NCBI GenBank assembly: GCA_015487535.1
Contig: WFPN01000329.1
Span: 1 to 45,882, forward strand
Reading direction: 5' to 3'
DNA: 45,882 bases
Origin: Aquificaceae bacterium
GTDB taxonomy: Bacteria > Aquificota > Aquificia > Aquificales > Aquificaceae
The position numbers were made by a program, and so were the translations under genes. Shown here piece after piece: positions 1 through 7,437 of this stretch (position 1 is its first letter; every line of letters starts with the position of its first letter). Below the pieces are notes generated by a model, which worked only from the letters and a program-made list of their open reading frames with translations, was not told the origin of the DNA and did not search any database.

Positions 1-2
1 CC

Positions 3-932
3 CCTATAGAAGAGACAAAAACAATTAAGGAGGGGGGCACCCCCCGTGACCTCGGGGACGACCTGGTTTCGGATGGGCTCCTCGAAGCCCTCCAGGGCAG
101 GACATCGAGGATAACCGAGTGGGTCGATGCTGTGGAGCAGGTGTATTCCAACTTCGGTTGGAACGAGGACTGTACGAGGATGCTTTCCGAGCTCCTTGAC
201 AAAACTTACATCACCCCTCAGCGTTTTCTCGGCATTTTAAGAGGGAGGGCTGGGGAGCTCGCTGGGAAGTACGGGATCGGTTTTGTTCTAAAGTCTATGC
301 TCGAGAAGGTTGACGCCTCCCTCAACGCTGGGGAAAAGAAAGCCAAGACCTTGCTTGGGGATATAGGCTTGAAGGTCAAGAGGGAGTCCTTCGACCCGAA
401 AACAGTTTTCGGAGTTTACGAGAGGGCTGTTCAGAGGTTCCCAGAGTTCAGGCCGGTGAGGCTATCCGAGTCTTTGAAGAAGAGGATAGGCTCTGTCCTG
501 AAAAAGTCGGCGAGATTCAGGAGTGAAGAGTTCTGGGAGGATCTCCTCAGGAGGGCGAGGGACTACATAGCGTATCTGAGCCAGAAGCAGGATGAAGTCC
601 AAGTGAAGGATCTCTGGTGGGTTCTCAACGAGAAGGTGTTCGAGTGGATAGAGGGAGATGTCAGGAACGGGTTTGAGGTCGCTACCGTGAGCTTCCCGAG
701 TGAGTGGGTCGGTCGGTTCAGAGAGATACTCGGGGAAGATAGGTACGAGACCCTGAGGTTCGACATGAAGGCGAGCATCGTCGGGCACGAGAAGAGAGAT
801 GGGGAGATAGTTCTGAAGGTCTGGAAGCCTTCACCCTTGTACTCCGCCCTCTACGATTCAGACTCTCCCGAGGACTTTCTCGAGAGGTTTTACAGGAAGG
901 AGTATCTTGGAGGTGGCGATGATAAAGATTGA
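3..932 (+). CDS. Partial replication-associated protein with DnaA domain-I-like C-terminus
   Basis: The frame is open from the left window edge, so the 5' end is missing. A GTG at 132 could serve as a start but has no ribosome site, and the residues before it read as normal protein. The last ~60 residues (WVGRFREILGEDRY onward, then a beta-like IVLKVWKPSPLY segment) resemble the N-terminal domain of DnaA, which contacts DnaB or loader proteins. The rest is helical and basic and was not recognised. It overlaps the start of the DnaB-type helicase gene by 14 bp. That context suggests an initiator or helicase-loading role, which is inference. A GGGGGG-CA-CCCCCC hairpin lies at 32-45 inside the frame. 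Confidence 0.6.
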   Translation, partial: PIEETKTIKEGGTPRDLGDDLVSDGLLEALQGRTSRITEWVDAVEQVYSNFGWNEDCTRMLSELLDKTYITPQRFLGILRGRAGELAGKYGIGFVLKSMLEKVDASLNAGEKKAKTLLGDIGLKVKRESFDPKTVFGVYERAVQRFPEFRPVRLSESLKKRIGSVLKKSARFRSEEFWEDLLRRARDYIAYLSQKQDEVQVKDLWWVLNEKVFEWIEGDVRNGFEVATVSFPSEWVGRFREILGEDRYETLRFDMKASIVGHEKRDGEIVLKVWKPSPLYSALYDSDSPEDFLERFYRKEYLGGGDDKD

Positions 933-2283
933 ACCGTACTACGACGAGCCTGCGGAGAGATCTATCCTCGGGACCATGCTCGCCGACCCTGATGTCATCC
1001 CTTCTGTGATGAACCTTGTTGGGGAGGATGACTTCTACATAGAGGAGCACAGGCTGCTCTTCTCTGTCATCGTCAGGCTTTGGCAGGAGCATGGGAGCAA
1101 CTGGGACGAGGTCGTTCTGAGGGACTACATAAGGAAGGAGGGACTCGAGGACAGGCTCCCCCTCGATTGGATACTCGGTATATACGAGGACGCCGCCCCT
1201 CTTGTCACGCTCGAGACTGCGTGCAGGATAGTGAAGGAGCATTCGGACAGGAGGAAGGTAGGCGACCTCATTCTCTCCCTCGCCTCCTCGCTTAAGAAGG
1301 GAGAGCCCGTGGAAGACCTGCTCAAGAACACGTTGGATAGGCTCCTCAGCATAGCCGGTGACAGCTCCAAGCTCTACACCAAAGTCGATATAGCCAAGCT
1401 CGTTGCAGAGTATGTGAAATCAGCCATGGAAAGGAAGGAGGTTTACACGGGTCTTCCGACGGGGTTCACGGAAGTGGATGAGGTTACAAACGGGTTTCGG
1501 GCTGGGGAGCTGATAGTTTTCGGTGCGAGGCCCGCCGTAGGGAAGACCACGCTGCTCGTTACGCTTGCGGAGAAGTTTGTGGAGAGCGGGTATAGGGTTG
1601 CCTTCTTTTCCCTTGAGATGCCTCCAATCACCCTCGGTTTGAAGCTCGCTTCCATGGTTAGCGGCGTTCCCTTCAGGAAGCTCCTCTCTGGTTTTCTTTC
1701 GGATGAGGAGTACGACAGCTTTTTGGAGAAGCTCCTCGGCTACACGAGGGTTGGAGGAGATGTGTATTTTGACTTCAGGAGGCACGACCATAAGAGCCTT
1801 GTATCCTCTATCTTCTTTCTCAGAAAGAAGATGGGTATAGACGTTGCGATGATCGACTACTTTCAGCTTGTGAAAGTGAAGCCTGGGTTTGGGGAATCGA
1901 TGAAAGATGCGTACTCAGCCCTGAGTACTGACCTCAAGATGGTAGCTAAGGAGCTCGAGATCCCTGTGATTGTCGCTTCCCAGCTTCGGAGGGAGGCCGA
2001 ACATGCCAGTAAACCTCCTACCATAAGGGATCTTAAGGAAACGGGGCAGCTTGAGCAGGATGCGGACATGATTTTCCTCCTCTGGAGAGACGGCAAAGAC
2101 AACATCACACGCATGAGGCTTGCCAAGAACAGGCTCCTTGGGGAGACGGCCAAGTTCAACCTAATCTTCGACAAGGAAACCCACACGTACAGTATCGAGA
2201 AGCCTGGGGTAAGCGTGCCTGTACAGCAGGAAAAGACAAACGTGGAGGATTACTACGATGAGAACGGTGAGATTCCCTTTTGA
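919..2283 (+). CDS. dnaB: DnaB-type replicative DNA helicase
   Basis: Hexameric replicative helicase, 454 aa, normal length for the family. The N-terminal helical domain opens with the typical EPYYDEPAERSILGTML signature. The RecA-like domain has Walker A GARPAVGKT (about residues 202-210), Walker B VAMIDYFQLV (309-318), the VASQLRREAE segment (353-362) and the DLKETGQLEQDADMI motif (371-385). I start at ATG 919, preceded by GGAGG five bases upstream, rather than at the in-frame TTG at 907. It overlaps the preceding gene. With the sliding clamp downstream, it shows that the phage supplies part of its own replisome. The C-terminal ~25 residues are an acidic tail. Confidence 0.95.
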   Translation: MIKIEPYYDEPAERSILGTMLADPDVIPSVMNLVGEDDFYIEEHRLLFSVIVRLWQEHGSNWDEVVLRDYIRKEGLEDRLPLDWILGIYEDAAPLVTLETACRIVKEHSDRRKVGDLILSLASSLKKGEPVEDLLKNTLDRLLSIAGDSSKLYTKVDIAKLVAEYVKSAMERKEVYTGLPTGFTEVDEVTNGFRAGELIVFGARPAVGKTTLLVTLAEKFVESGYRVAFFSLEMPPITLGLKLASMVSGVPFRKLLSGFLSDEEYDSFLEKLLGYTRVGGDVYFDFRRHDHKSLVSSIFFLRKKMGIDVAMIDYFQLVKVKPGFGESMKDAYSALSTDLKMVAKELEIPVIVASQLRREAEHASKPPTIRDLKETGQLEQDADMIFLLWRDGKDNITRMRLAKNRLLGETAKFNLIFDKETHTYSIEKPGVSVPVQQEKTNVEDYYDENGEIPF

Positions 2284-2288
2284 GGCAC

Positions 2289-2323
2289 TTGACAAAAATT
2301 GGAATAACGATTTTAATGTTATT
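2289..2323 (+). promoter_or_regulatory. Palindromic promoter/operator motif, copy 1
   Basis: TTGACA at 2289-2294 is a perfect -35 hexamer. TTTAAT at 2312-2317 is a -10-like hexamer 17 bp further on. The perfect inverted repeat AATAAC-N9-GTTATT spans 2303-2323 and overlaps the -10. AGGAGG and the ATG of the first RHH gene follow directly. This is the best promoter-like copy of the eight-member family described in the findings. Confidence 0.75.
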
Positions 2324-2337
2324 AGGAGGTTGGCTAT

Positions 2338-2640
2338 ATGAGGCATGTGTCTATGGGCATATACGTGTCCGAGGCGGTTGCTGATGCTATCAGGCGTGAA
2401 GCGGAAGAAAGGGGCGAGAGCTTTTCTAAGGTAGTTATGGACATAGTAGCTGAAGGGCTTGAGGATGTTGATCCTGCTGAGTTCAGGAACGCTGGGAGAC
2501 CGACGAGTATCAGCATCTCTCCCGATGTGTACGATGAGCTGAGGAGATTTGCCAAGGCTCATGGGTTTCAAGTTGGGCATGTCGTAAGGAAGCTTTTGGA
2601 GAAGTGGTACTGGGAACAGAAGGTTGGGGCCAGGGGGTAA
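2338..2640 (+). CDS. Tandem ribbon-helix-helix DNA-binding protein
   Basis: This 100-aa protein reads as two RHH (Arc/CopG-like) units in one chain. The first is about residues 4-40 (SMGIYVSEAVADAIRREAEE, then a second helix). The second is about residues 58-93 (SISISPDVYDELRRFAKAHG, then VGHVVRKLLEKWY). Each has the short strand, helix, turn, helix pattern of the fold. A single chain could therefore mimic the usual dimer. It is the first gene behind palindrome copy 1, and AGGAGG lies 8 bp before its ATG. Autoregulation through that palindrome, and control of the other seven copies, is an inference from position and fold. Confidence 0.7.
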   Translation: MRHVSMGIYVSEAVADAIRREAEERGESFSKVVMDIVAEGLEDVDPAEFRNAGRPTSISISPDVYDELRRFAKAHGFQVGHVVRKLLEKWYWEQKVGARG

Positions 2641-2642
2641 GT

Positions 2643-2975
2643 ATGGACAAGAGCTGGAAGGCGTGGGAGAGAGAAGTTGCCAAATGGTTCGGAGGACGGA
2701 GGAACCCTCTTTCCGGCATGAACAACGTCTCAGACAACGGGAGCCGGAGGGTCGGGGACGTTGTCGGTGTAGATGGTCTTGTTGTGGAGTGCAAGCTCCT
2801 CAAATCCGTTGCCCCTATAAGGAGGGCGAGGACGACTGCGAGGCTTGCGAGGGAAAACGGGAAAAGGTTTGTGCACATAGAGAGGGAGAAGGGTGATAGA
2901 AAACTCGTCTGTTTTGTTGTGGATGTTGAGACTGCAAAGAGGATAGCGGGCTTGTTTAAGGAGGGGAAGGTATGA
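2643..2975 (+). CDS. PD-(D/E)XK-like phage nuclease (Holliday-junction-resolvase type)
   Basis: This is a 110-aa protein starting MDKSWKAWEREVAKWFGG. I see the pattern of small phage resolvase-like nucleases: an early Glu in WERE, a conserved GGRRNPLSG loop, Asp in RRVGDVVGVD, and the ECK of LVVECKLLK forming the D...ExK core. The likely role is cutting branched or foreign DNA during replication or recombination. ATG 2643 is preferred over an upstream ATG at 2604 that lies inside the previous gene. It overlaps the next gene by 4 bp (ATGA). The fold is recognised from motif pattern only, and the substrate is unknown. Confidence 0.6.
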   Translation: MDKSWKAWEREVAKWFGGRRNPLSGMNNVSDNGSRRVGDVVGVDGLVVECKLLKSVAPIRRARTTARLARENGKRFVHIEREKGDRKLVCFVVDVETAKRIAGLFKEGKV

Positions 2976-3307
2976 AGAGGGTGAGCTTGTCTATTCCTGA
3001 AGATCTTTACACAAGGTTGAAGTCGGTTGCCTCTGCGAACGGTGAAAAGATTTCTGAGCTTATTTCTGTTATGCTCGACAGCCTTTACGACGGCGACTTC
3101 GTTCATATCCGAAAGGATCTCTCCGAGAGGCTCAAAGATTGTGAGGGGGTTGACGTTTTCCTTCTTGTTAACGGAGTCCTCGAGAAGTACCTGGACGGGT
3201 GTCTCGTTGAGGTGCCTCACGACCTCCTTGCCCGTCTATCCAAGGAGGGGGATGTATCCACCACAGTAGTGAGGGCTATAGAGCTTTATTTGGAGGAGAA
3301 GTCATGA
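2972..3307 (+). CDS. Three-unit ribbon-helix-helix protein
   Basis: This 111-aa protein appears to consist of three consecutive RHH-like units: residues 2-40 (RVSLSIPEDLYTRLKSVA), 43-75 (VHIRKDLSERLKD, then LLVNGVLEKYL) and 77-108 (LVEVPHDLLARLSK, then VVRAIELYLEE). Each begins with a short alternating strand followed by two helices. The first unit matches the CopG/Arc consensus best; the second and third are divergent. RHH proteins normally work as dimers of one unit, so an odd number in one chain is unusual. A good GGAGG precedes ATG 2972. The likely role is a DNA-binding regulator. Confidence 0.6.
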   Translation: MKRVSLSIPEDLYTRLKSVASANGEKISELISVMLDSLYDGDFVHIRKDLSERLKDCEGVDVFLLVNGVLEKYLDGCLVEVPHDLLARLSKEGDVSTTVVRAIELYLEEKS

Positions 3308-4089
3308 GAGAGGTGTTTGTGAACCCGCCTGCCATAGTCAGGGAGGCTGAGGACGTCCAGAGCATAGTGCAGTACATAGAACAGGCTGTTCGGGACATAG
3401 AGAGCAAGTTCATATCACTCGGCAAGTACCTGTGCAAGATGTACGACAGAGAGTTGTACAGAAACCTTGGGTACAAATCCCTCTGGGAGTTCATAGAGGC
3501 CCACCCCAAGCTGACCTTTGAGAGGCGTACTGCCGAGATGCTCATGCGGATCTGGAGGTTCTTCGGGGAAGGCGGGAAGTTTCCCATTTCCGTTGGGACA
3601 CTATCTGAAATTGGGTATGCGAAGGCGTATTTGATGACGAGGCTATATGAAGGGGGGATTTTGAGCCGGGACAATCTCGATGAGTGGATACAGCTCGCCA
3701 AGGAAAGCACCTACAGGAAATTCAAGCTCGAGGTTGACAAGGCCCTTGGGAAGGAAGAGCCTTCCGAGGAAGAGCTGAATTGGAAAACCGTGTCTTTTAG
3801 GGTACCTCCCGATTATGAGGATGAAATAGAGGAGGCTATAAACACTATGGCCTATATAGAGGGGGTTGAGGACCCCGAGGAGATAAGGAAGAGGAGGGGG
3901 GACTTTTTGGTGAAGATACTCGTGGACTGGGTTGGGTATTACAGCCTTATATACCAGAAGGATGAGTACAAGGACAACGAGGCCAGGAAGATGTTCAAGC
4001 TGGAACAGGTTAAGGGTATTCTTGAGAATACCTTTGATGACGTTTTAATCGTTGTTATAGACAGGAAAACCAATCAGAGGGTGTTGTGA
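3304..4089 (+). CDS. Unknown protein, possibly DNA-binding
   Basis: A 261-aa protein that I do not recognise. The first ~150 residues are helical, with a segment reading LGYKSLWEFIEAHPKLTF followed by ERRTAEMLMRIWRF, which looks like part of a helix-turn-helix. A charged linker (KEEPSEEE) leads to a second domain of ~110 residues starting WKTVSFRVPPDYEDEIEEAI, which begins like an RHH strand-helix unit. It sits directly behind the triple RHH gene with a 4-bp overlap, so a DNA-binding or regulatory role fits. That is inference only. The 100 bp after it hold no gene; there is only a weak AGCTC/GAGCT inverted repeat. Confidence 0.55.
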   Translation: MREVFVNPPAIVREAEDVQSIVQYIEQAVRDIESKFISLGKYLCKMYDRELYRNLGYKSLWEFIEAHPKLTFERRTAEMLMRIWRFFGEGGKFPISVGTLSEIGYAKAYLMTRLYEGGILSRDNLDEWIQLAKESTYRKFKLEVDKALGKEEPSEEELNWKTVSFRVPPDYEDEIEEAINTMAYIEGVEDPEEIRKRRGDFLVKILVDWVGYYSLIYQKDEYKDNEARKMFKLEQVKGILENTFDDVLIVVIDRKTNQRVL

Positions 4090-4189
4090 TGGGCTGCCGC
4101 TGCTGTGCTCATCTTGATCCCTCCCCCTCCCTCCCTTTTCAGCTCTTGCGGGGCGCCGAGCTCCGCTCTTCTAACAGAGGAGGGATGAT

Positions 4190-4672
4190 ATGAGGGTCTT
4201 TATGGCTCTTATCCTTGGGGTGCTCGGGGTATTCTTTGTGGAGAACATAGGCCAGGGAGAGGAGAGAGACCAGATAGGGGACTTAATCAGGCATCTTACG
4301 GCCAAACCCGCCCTTTACTTCCAAGGGAAGGAGTGTATGGTTGTCAAAGCTACGGGTTATTCAAACGACCATTACTCCATCAACGTCCCCGAGTGGAGGG
4401 ACGGGCTTACCTCTACTCTTGCGAAGGCTGACAGGGGAGCGGTTGCTGTCGATCCTTCTATTATTCCCTTCGGTTCCGTTTTGTGGATCGAGGGCTACGG
4501 CTACGGGATAGCCCTCGACAGGGGTTCGGCCATAAGAGGATACGAGATAGACCTCTACTTCCCAACGAGGGAGGAAGCCCTCGAGTGGGGAGTGAGAGAT
4601 GTTTTGGTTTGTGTCGTAGGCAAGGTGGACGTGAGGGTTGTGAGGAAGGTTGTGAAGGGAGGTACAAGGTGA
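4190..4672 (+). CDS. Exported 3D-domain (double-psi barrel) cell-wall protein
   Basis: 160 aa. The N-terminus (MRVFMALILGVLGVFF) is a signal peptide or membrane anchor. From about residue 48 there is a 3D domain, named for three conserved aspartates, seen here in AVDPSIIPFGS (D88), GIALDRG (D110) and GYEIDLYF (D121), preceded by the ATGYS start of the fold. The domain is shared with MltA/YabE-type peptidoglycan lytic proteins. The likely job is peptidoglycan cutting during lysis or entry. The start has GAGGAGGG just upstream. It is the only obvious cell-wall enzyme in the window, and no holin is seen beside it. Confidence 0.75.
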   Translation: MRVFMALILGVLGVFFVENIGQGEERDQIGDLIRHLTAKPALYFQGKECMVVKATGYSNDHYSINVPEWRDGLTSTLAKADRGAVAVDPSIIPFGSVLWIEGYGYGIALDRGSAIRGYEIDLYFPTREEALEWGVRDVLVCVVGKVDVRVVRKVVKGGTR

Positions 4673-4681
4673 AACTTTCCT

Positions 4682-5098
4682 ATGAAACGTGTTATGAGCG
4701 CAGAGTACATCTGCCCTAAGTGTGGGAGTCATAACGTAGTGAAGAAGGGGACGGTTGTCCGAAAGAAAGACGGACGACGGTTTAGATGTATTTACTGCAA
4801 AGCTTGCGGGAAGAGGTCGAGAGTTCCTATGTCAATGGAGGCAGCGAGGAAGGATGCGATACGACGCAGGCAGATAGCGGGCATGAAAGAGGCGTTAGAA
4901 GACACAAAGAGACTGAAAGAAGTTCTCGGTAGGGAGCTCGAAAGAGTCTTTGGGTCGGGGAAGATCGACTTTCTCCAAGAGTGGATAGATGACCTTCTCT
5001 TTTTTCTAAAGCGGGGGTTGCTCTACGACTCTCGCATTTTCCCGCAGGAGAACAGGAGGAGGCTCTGGAAGCTTGTGAAAGCGTTGAAGAAGATGTAA
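4682..5098 (+). CDS. Zinc-ribbon protein
   Basis: A 138-aa protein with an N-terminal zinc ribbon: CPKCGS at residues 11-16 and CIYCKACGKRSRV about 25 residues later. Transposase and transcription-factor ribbons bind DNA through this pattern. The remaining ~90 residues are basic and helical (MKEALEDTKRLKEVLGRELERV). It lies between the 3D-domain gene and the sliding clamp gene, which starts 14 bp after its stop. A DNA- or RNA-binding role in replication or late control is plausible but unproven. The ribosome site is weak (AGGTG 10 bases before ATG 4682), and ATG 4694 is an alternative start. Confidence 0.6.
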   Translation: MKRVMSAEYICPKCGSHNVVKKGTVVRKKDGRRFRCIYCKACGKRSRVPMSMEAARKDAIRRRQIAGMKEALEDTKRLKEVLGRELERVFGSGKIDFLQEWIDDLLFFLKRGLLYDSRIFPQENRRRLWKLVKALKKM

Positions 5099-5112
5099 GG
5101 AGGTGCGAAGAG

Positions 5113-6228
5113 ATGGAGGTGAAGGAGCAGACCACTTTTAAGATTAAGGCTCCAGCGGACGTTTTACTTTCTGCCCTTGAAAAGCTCCCCTACGGGAAGA
5201 GTGCAGCCTTGCCACTTCTTTCTTACGTCCTTGTGAAGGGAGTAGGCCACAGGGTTTCTTTCAGCTCCACAGACCTTGAGACTTACGGGATGGTAACTGT
5301 GGACAACCCAGGGCCAGTATCTTTTGGTGAGGTGTGTGTTAGCCTCGAAAAGCTGAAAGCCCTTCTGAAGAGCTTCGGCACTTCTGAGGTCAAGCTCGAG
5401 CAGGAAGGGGAGGCCCTTAAGGTAGAAGCGGAAGGCAAGGGGGCGAGATACAAGGTTCCAGGGATCAACCCGGAGGACTTTACGGAGTTCCCCAATATAG
5501 AAGGGGAGCCTGTATGCGGGTTTACCCTGAGGGCGGAGGATCTCAGGGAAGGCCTTGGCAAGACGGAGTTTGCGATTGCAAAAGATGACCTTTCACGGCC
5601 CGGTTTGAGTGGAGTGTGCCTGAGGGGGTTTGGGAACAAGCTCCACATTGTAGGATCTGACGGCCACAGGCTCTCCCTCTTCGAGATCCCCGTTGAAGCT
5701 CCAGAGTTCGTGTCTATACTTCCCTCAGGCGCTGTTAAGGTTCTTTCCAAGCTGAGCGGAGAGGTGAGGGTCAAGAAATTCGAGAAATACATTGTGTTCG
5801 AGGCCCAAGATGTGACCTACACGATCAGGGAGATAGATGTTGGGTACCCAGACTACCTGAGCGTCATCCCTCCAGAGGACAAGTTCGTGTGCATGGTAGA
5901 GCTTTACAGGGACGAACTCAAGGAAGCGCTCGAGAGGATGATGAGGTTCTCTAAAGAGCTCAGGAGGATGGGAGGGATAACTCTCTATGTCAGGGAAGGT
6001 AGGCTCGAGGTGGGATACACAGACCCAGATGAGGGGGAGGGACAGGAGGAGATAGGCCTTACCCATGTGGAGGGGAAGGAGCTGTGGACGGGGTTCAACC
6101 CGAGGTTCATACTCGAGTACCTCAAGAAGGCCGAGTCTGAGAGGGTCTGGATGAAGTTCACAGGAGAGGATACGGCGTGCGTTATGGGGGATGACTTTAC
6201 CTACCTGGTAATGCCGATGAGGATTTAA
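5113..6228 (+). CDS. dnaN: DNA polymerase III beta-type sliding clamp
   Basis: 371 aa, full length for bacterial beta clamps. It shows the three-domain pattern: ALPLLSYVLV in domain I, SRPGLSGVCL followed by VGSDGHRLSLFEIP (about 180-193) in domain II, and the invariant C-terminus YLVMPMRI. This matches the family signatures TDGHRL and the C-terminal MPMRL. The clamp tethers a polymerase to DNA. AAGGAGG lies just upstream of ATG 5113. A phage-encoded clamp of the bacterial type is uncommon and implies that the phage polymerase, or the captured host polymerase, uses it. It ends the first operon; the AT-rich island starts 33 bp later. Confidence 0.95.
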   Translation: MEVKEQTTFKIKAPADVLLSALEKLPYGKSAALPLLSYVLVKGVGHRVSFSSTDLETYGMVTVDNPGPVSFGEVCVSLEKLKALLKSFGTSEVKLEQEGEALKVEAEGKGARYKVPGINPEDFTEFPNIEGEPVCGFTLRAEDLREGLGKTEFAIAKDDLSRPGLSGVCLRGFGNKLHIVGSDGHRLSLFEIPVEAPEFVSILPSGAVKVLSKLSGEVRVKKFEKYIVFEAQDVTYTIREIDVGYPDYLSVIPPEDKFVCMVELYRDELKEALERMMRFSKELRRMGGITLYVREGRLEVGYTDPDEGEGQEEIGLTHVEGKELWTGFNPRFILEYLKKAESERVWMKFTGEDTACVMGDDFTYLVMPMRI

Positions 6229-6244
6229 TGAAGGTGGCCGATAT

Positions 6245-6250
6245 TATACT
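6245..6250 (+). promoter_or_regulatory. Possible -10 box of the AT-rich island
   Basis: TATACT (5 of 6 matches to TATAAT) lies 11 bp before the ATG at 6262, with no good -35 and no Shine-Dalgarno. If used, the transcript would start within a few bases of the ATG. Confidence 0.3.
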
Positions 6251-6261
6251 ATTGAGTAAGT

Positions 6262-7437
6262 ATGGGGGATTTGTTTGCTAAAAACGACTTGCAAGTTGGG
6301 AAAGATAAAAAAGAGTTGGAGAAAGATGCTACTAATGAATTGAAGGCTTTTGTGTTGGGTTTACACACTATCAAGGGAGTTGGATGGAAAGCACTAAGGC
6401 ATTTATTCCGAGCCTTAATTCAAGGTGAAGATGTTTTTTCCAGTCGTTCTAAGCTTTCAAAGTTGCTCCACGATGCGAGGGTGCCAAACTCTAAAGAAAT
6501 CGCAATTTCAATAATTGAGTCTTTAGACAAGATAAGGGATATTGGTTATGAGGAATACGAACGATTGAAAGGTATGGGGATAGATTTTCTTGTTGGAAGT
6601 GAGCTACCGGGAAGATTGCAGAACACTAATGGTGGGAAGCCGTATTGGTTGTTTATAGAAGGAGATAAGGAAGTATTTTTAACAGGGGGAAATTTGTTTG
6701 TTGGAATTGTTGGGACACGGAACCCCTCTGCGGAGGCTCAGAGGAGCATAGAAAAAATAGTGTGGTTGTTCAGCCGGTACCCTGTTGTAATAGTTTCAGG
6801 GCTTGCAAAGGGAATTGATTCTTGGGCGCATGCTATTAGCATAAAATCAGGTATAAGGAATATAGCTTTCCTTGGACATGGGCTACAAGTTCATACATCT
6901 AAGGAAAGTCGAGAACTTAGAAAAAAGATAATAGAATCTGGTGGAGCTATTGTTACCGAGTACTTCCCTAAAGAGCGCTACAGTAGGGAAAGATTTTTAC
7001 GTAGGAATAGGCTTATAGCCAGTTATAGTGATATTGTTATCCCTGTACAAGGCCGTGTTCCTGGAGGTACTTACTCTACAGTGTTACATGCATTGAAAAG
7101 CAATAAGCAGGTCATAGGTGTAGAGATGAAAGATAGTCCAATAACCGGATTTCTTAGGGAAAAAGGGTGTAGTGTTGTAGACGTGAACAAGCCTGACGAC
7201 TTGGTGTTACTGGACAAGCTTGTAAGATGCGTCCTTAGAAAGAAAGGTATAGACTTTGATGCTTTATCTTCTTTTAAGAAGAAAATTACGAGGTTGATTG
7301 AGAGGGAACTTTCATACCGGTATGTGGACGAAGAGTTCTATAATGACATACAATCGTTTTTGCGTGATTTGCCAAGATATGTGGAGGAAAAGCTGAGGGG
7401 GAAACATGTGGATCAAGGGGATTATAGTACATCCTGA
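6262..7437 (+). CDS. DprA/Smf-family protein, PsyrA-like antitoxin/immunity component
   Basis: 391 aa. An N-terminal helix-hairpin-helix-like LGLHTIKGVGWKALRHL is followed by the Rossmann-type DprA/LOG core: GIVGTRNPS (148-156), VSGLAKGIDSWAH (178-190), FLRRNRLIAS (245-254) and VPGGTYSTV. Canonical DprA loads RecA on incoming DNA. Here, however, the gene is directly coupled to a phosphoribosyltransferase gene (32-bp overlap), which is the arrangement of the PsyrTA pair: DprA-like PsyrA with phosphoribosyltransferase PsyrT. The gene is clearly more AT-rich than its neighbours (ATT, TTA and AAA codons instead of AGG- and CTC-rich usage), a sign of recent transfer. No Shine-Dalgarno precedes the start. 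Confidence 0.75.
   Translation: MGDLFAKNDLQVGKDKKELEKDATNELKAFVLGLHTIKGVGWKALRHLFRALIQGEDVFSSRSKLSKLLHDARVPNSKEIAISIIESLDKIRDIGYEEYERLKGMGIDFLVGSELPGRLQNTNGGKPYWLFIEGDKEVFLTGGNLFVGIVGTRNPSAEAQRSIEKIVWLFSRYPVVIVSGLAKGIDSWAHAISIKSGIRNIAFLGHGLQVHTSKESRELRKKIIESGGAIVTEYFPKERYSRERFLRRNRLIASYSDIVIPVQGRVPGGTYSTVLHALKSNKQVIGVEMKDSPITGFLREKGCSVVDVNKPDDLVLLDKLVRCVLRKKGIDFDALSSFKKKITRLIERELSYRYVDEEFYNDIQSFLRDLPRYVEEKLRGKHVDQGDYSTS

Noticed and set aside
462..788. Long minus-strand frames opposite many genes
   Set aside because: They lack ribosome sites and follow the codon bias of the plus-strand genes; they are shadows.
132..932. GTG 132 as the start of the first gene
   Set aside because: No ribosome site precedes it, and the frame is open and protein-like back to the window edge, so the gene is more likely cut by the window.
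4090..4189. Terminator in the 100-bp gap after the 261-aa gene
   Set aside because: Only a weak AGCTC/GAGCT repeat and no T-run; not convincing.
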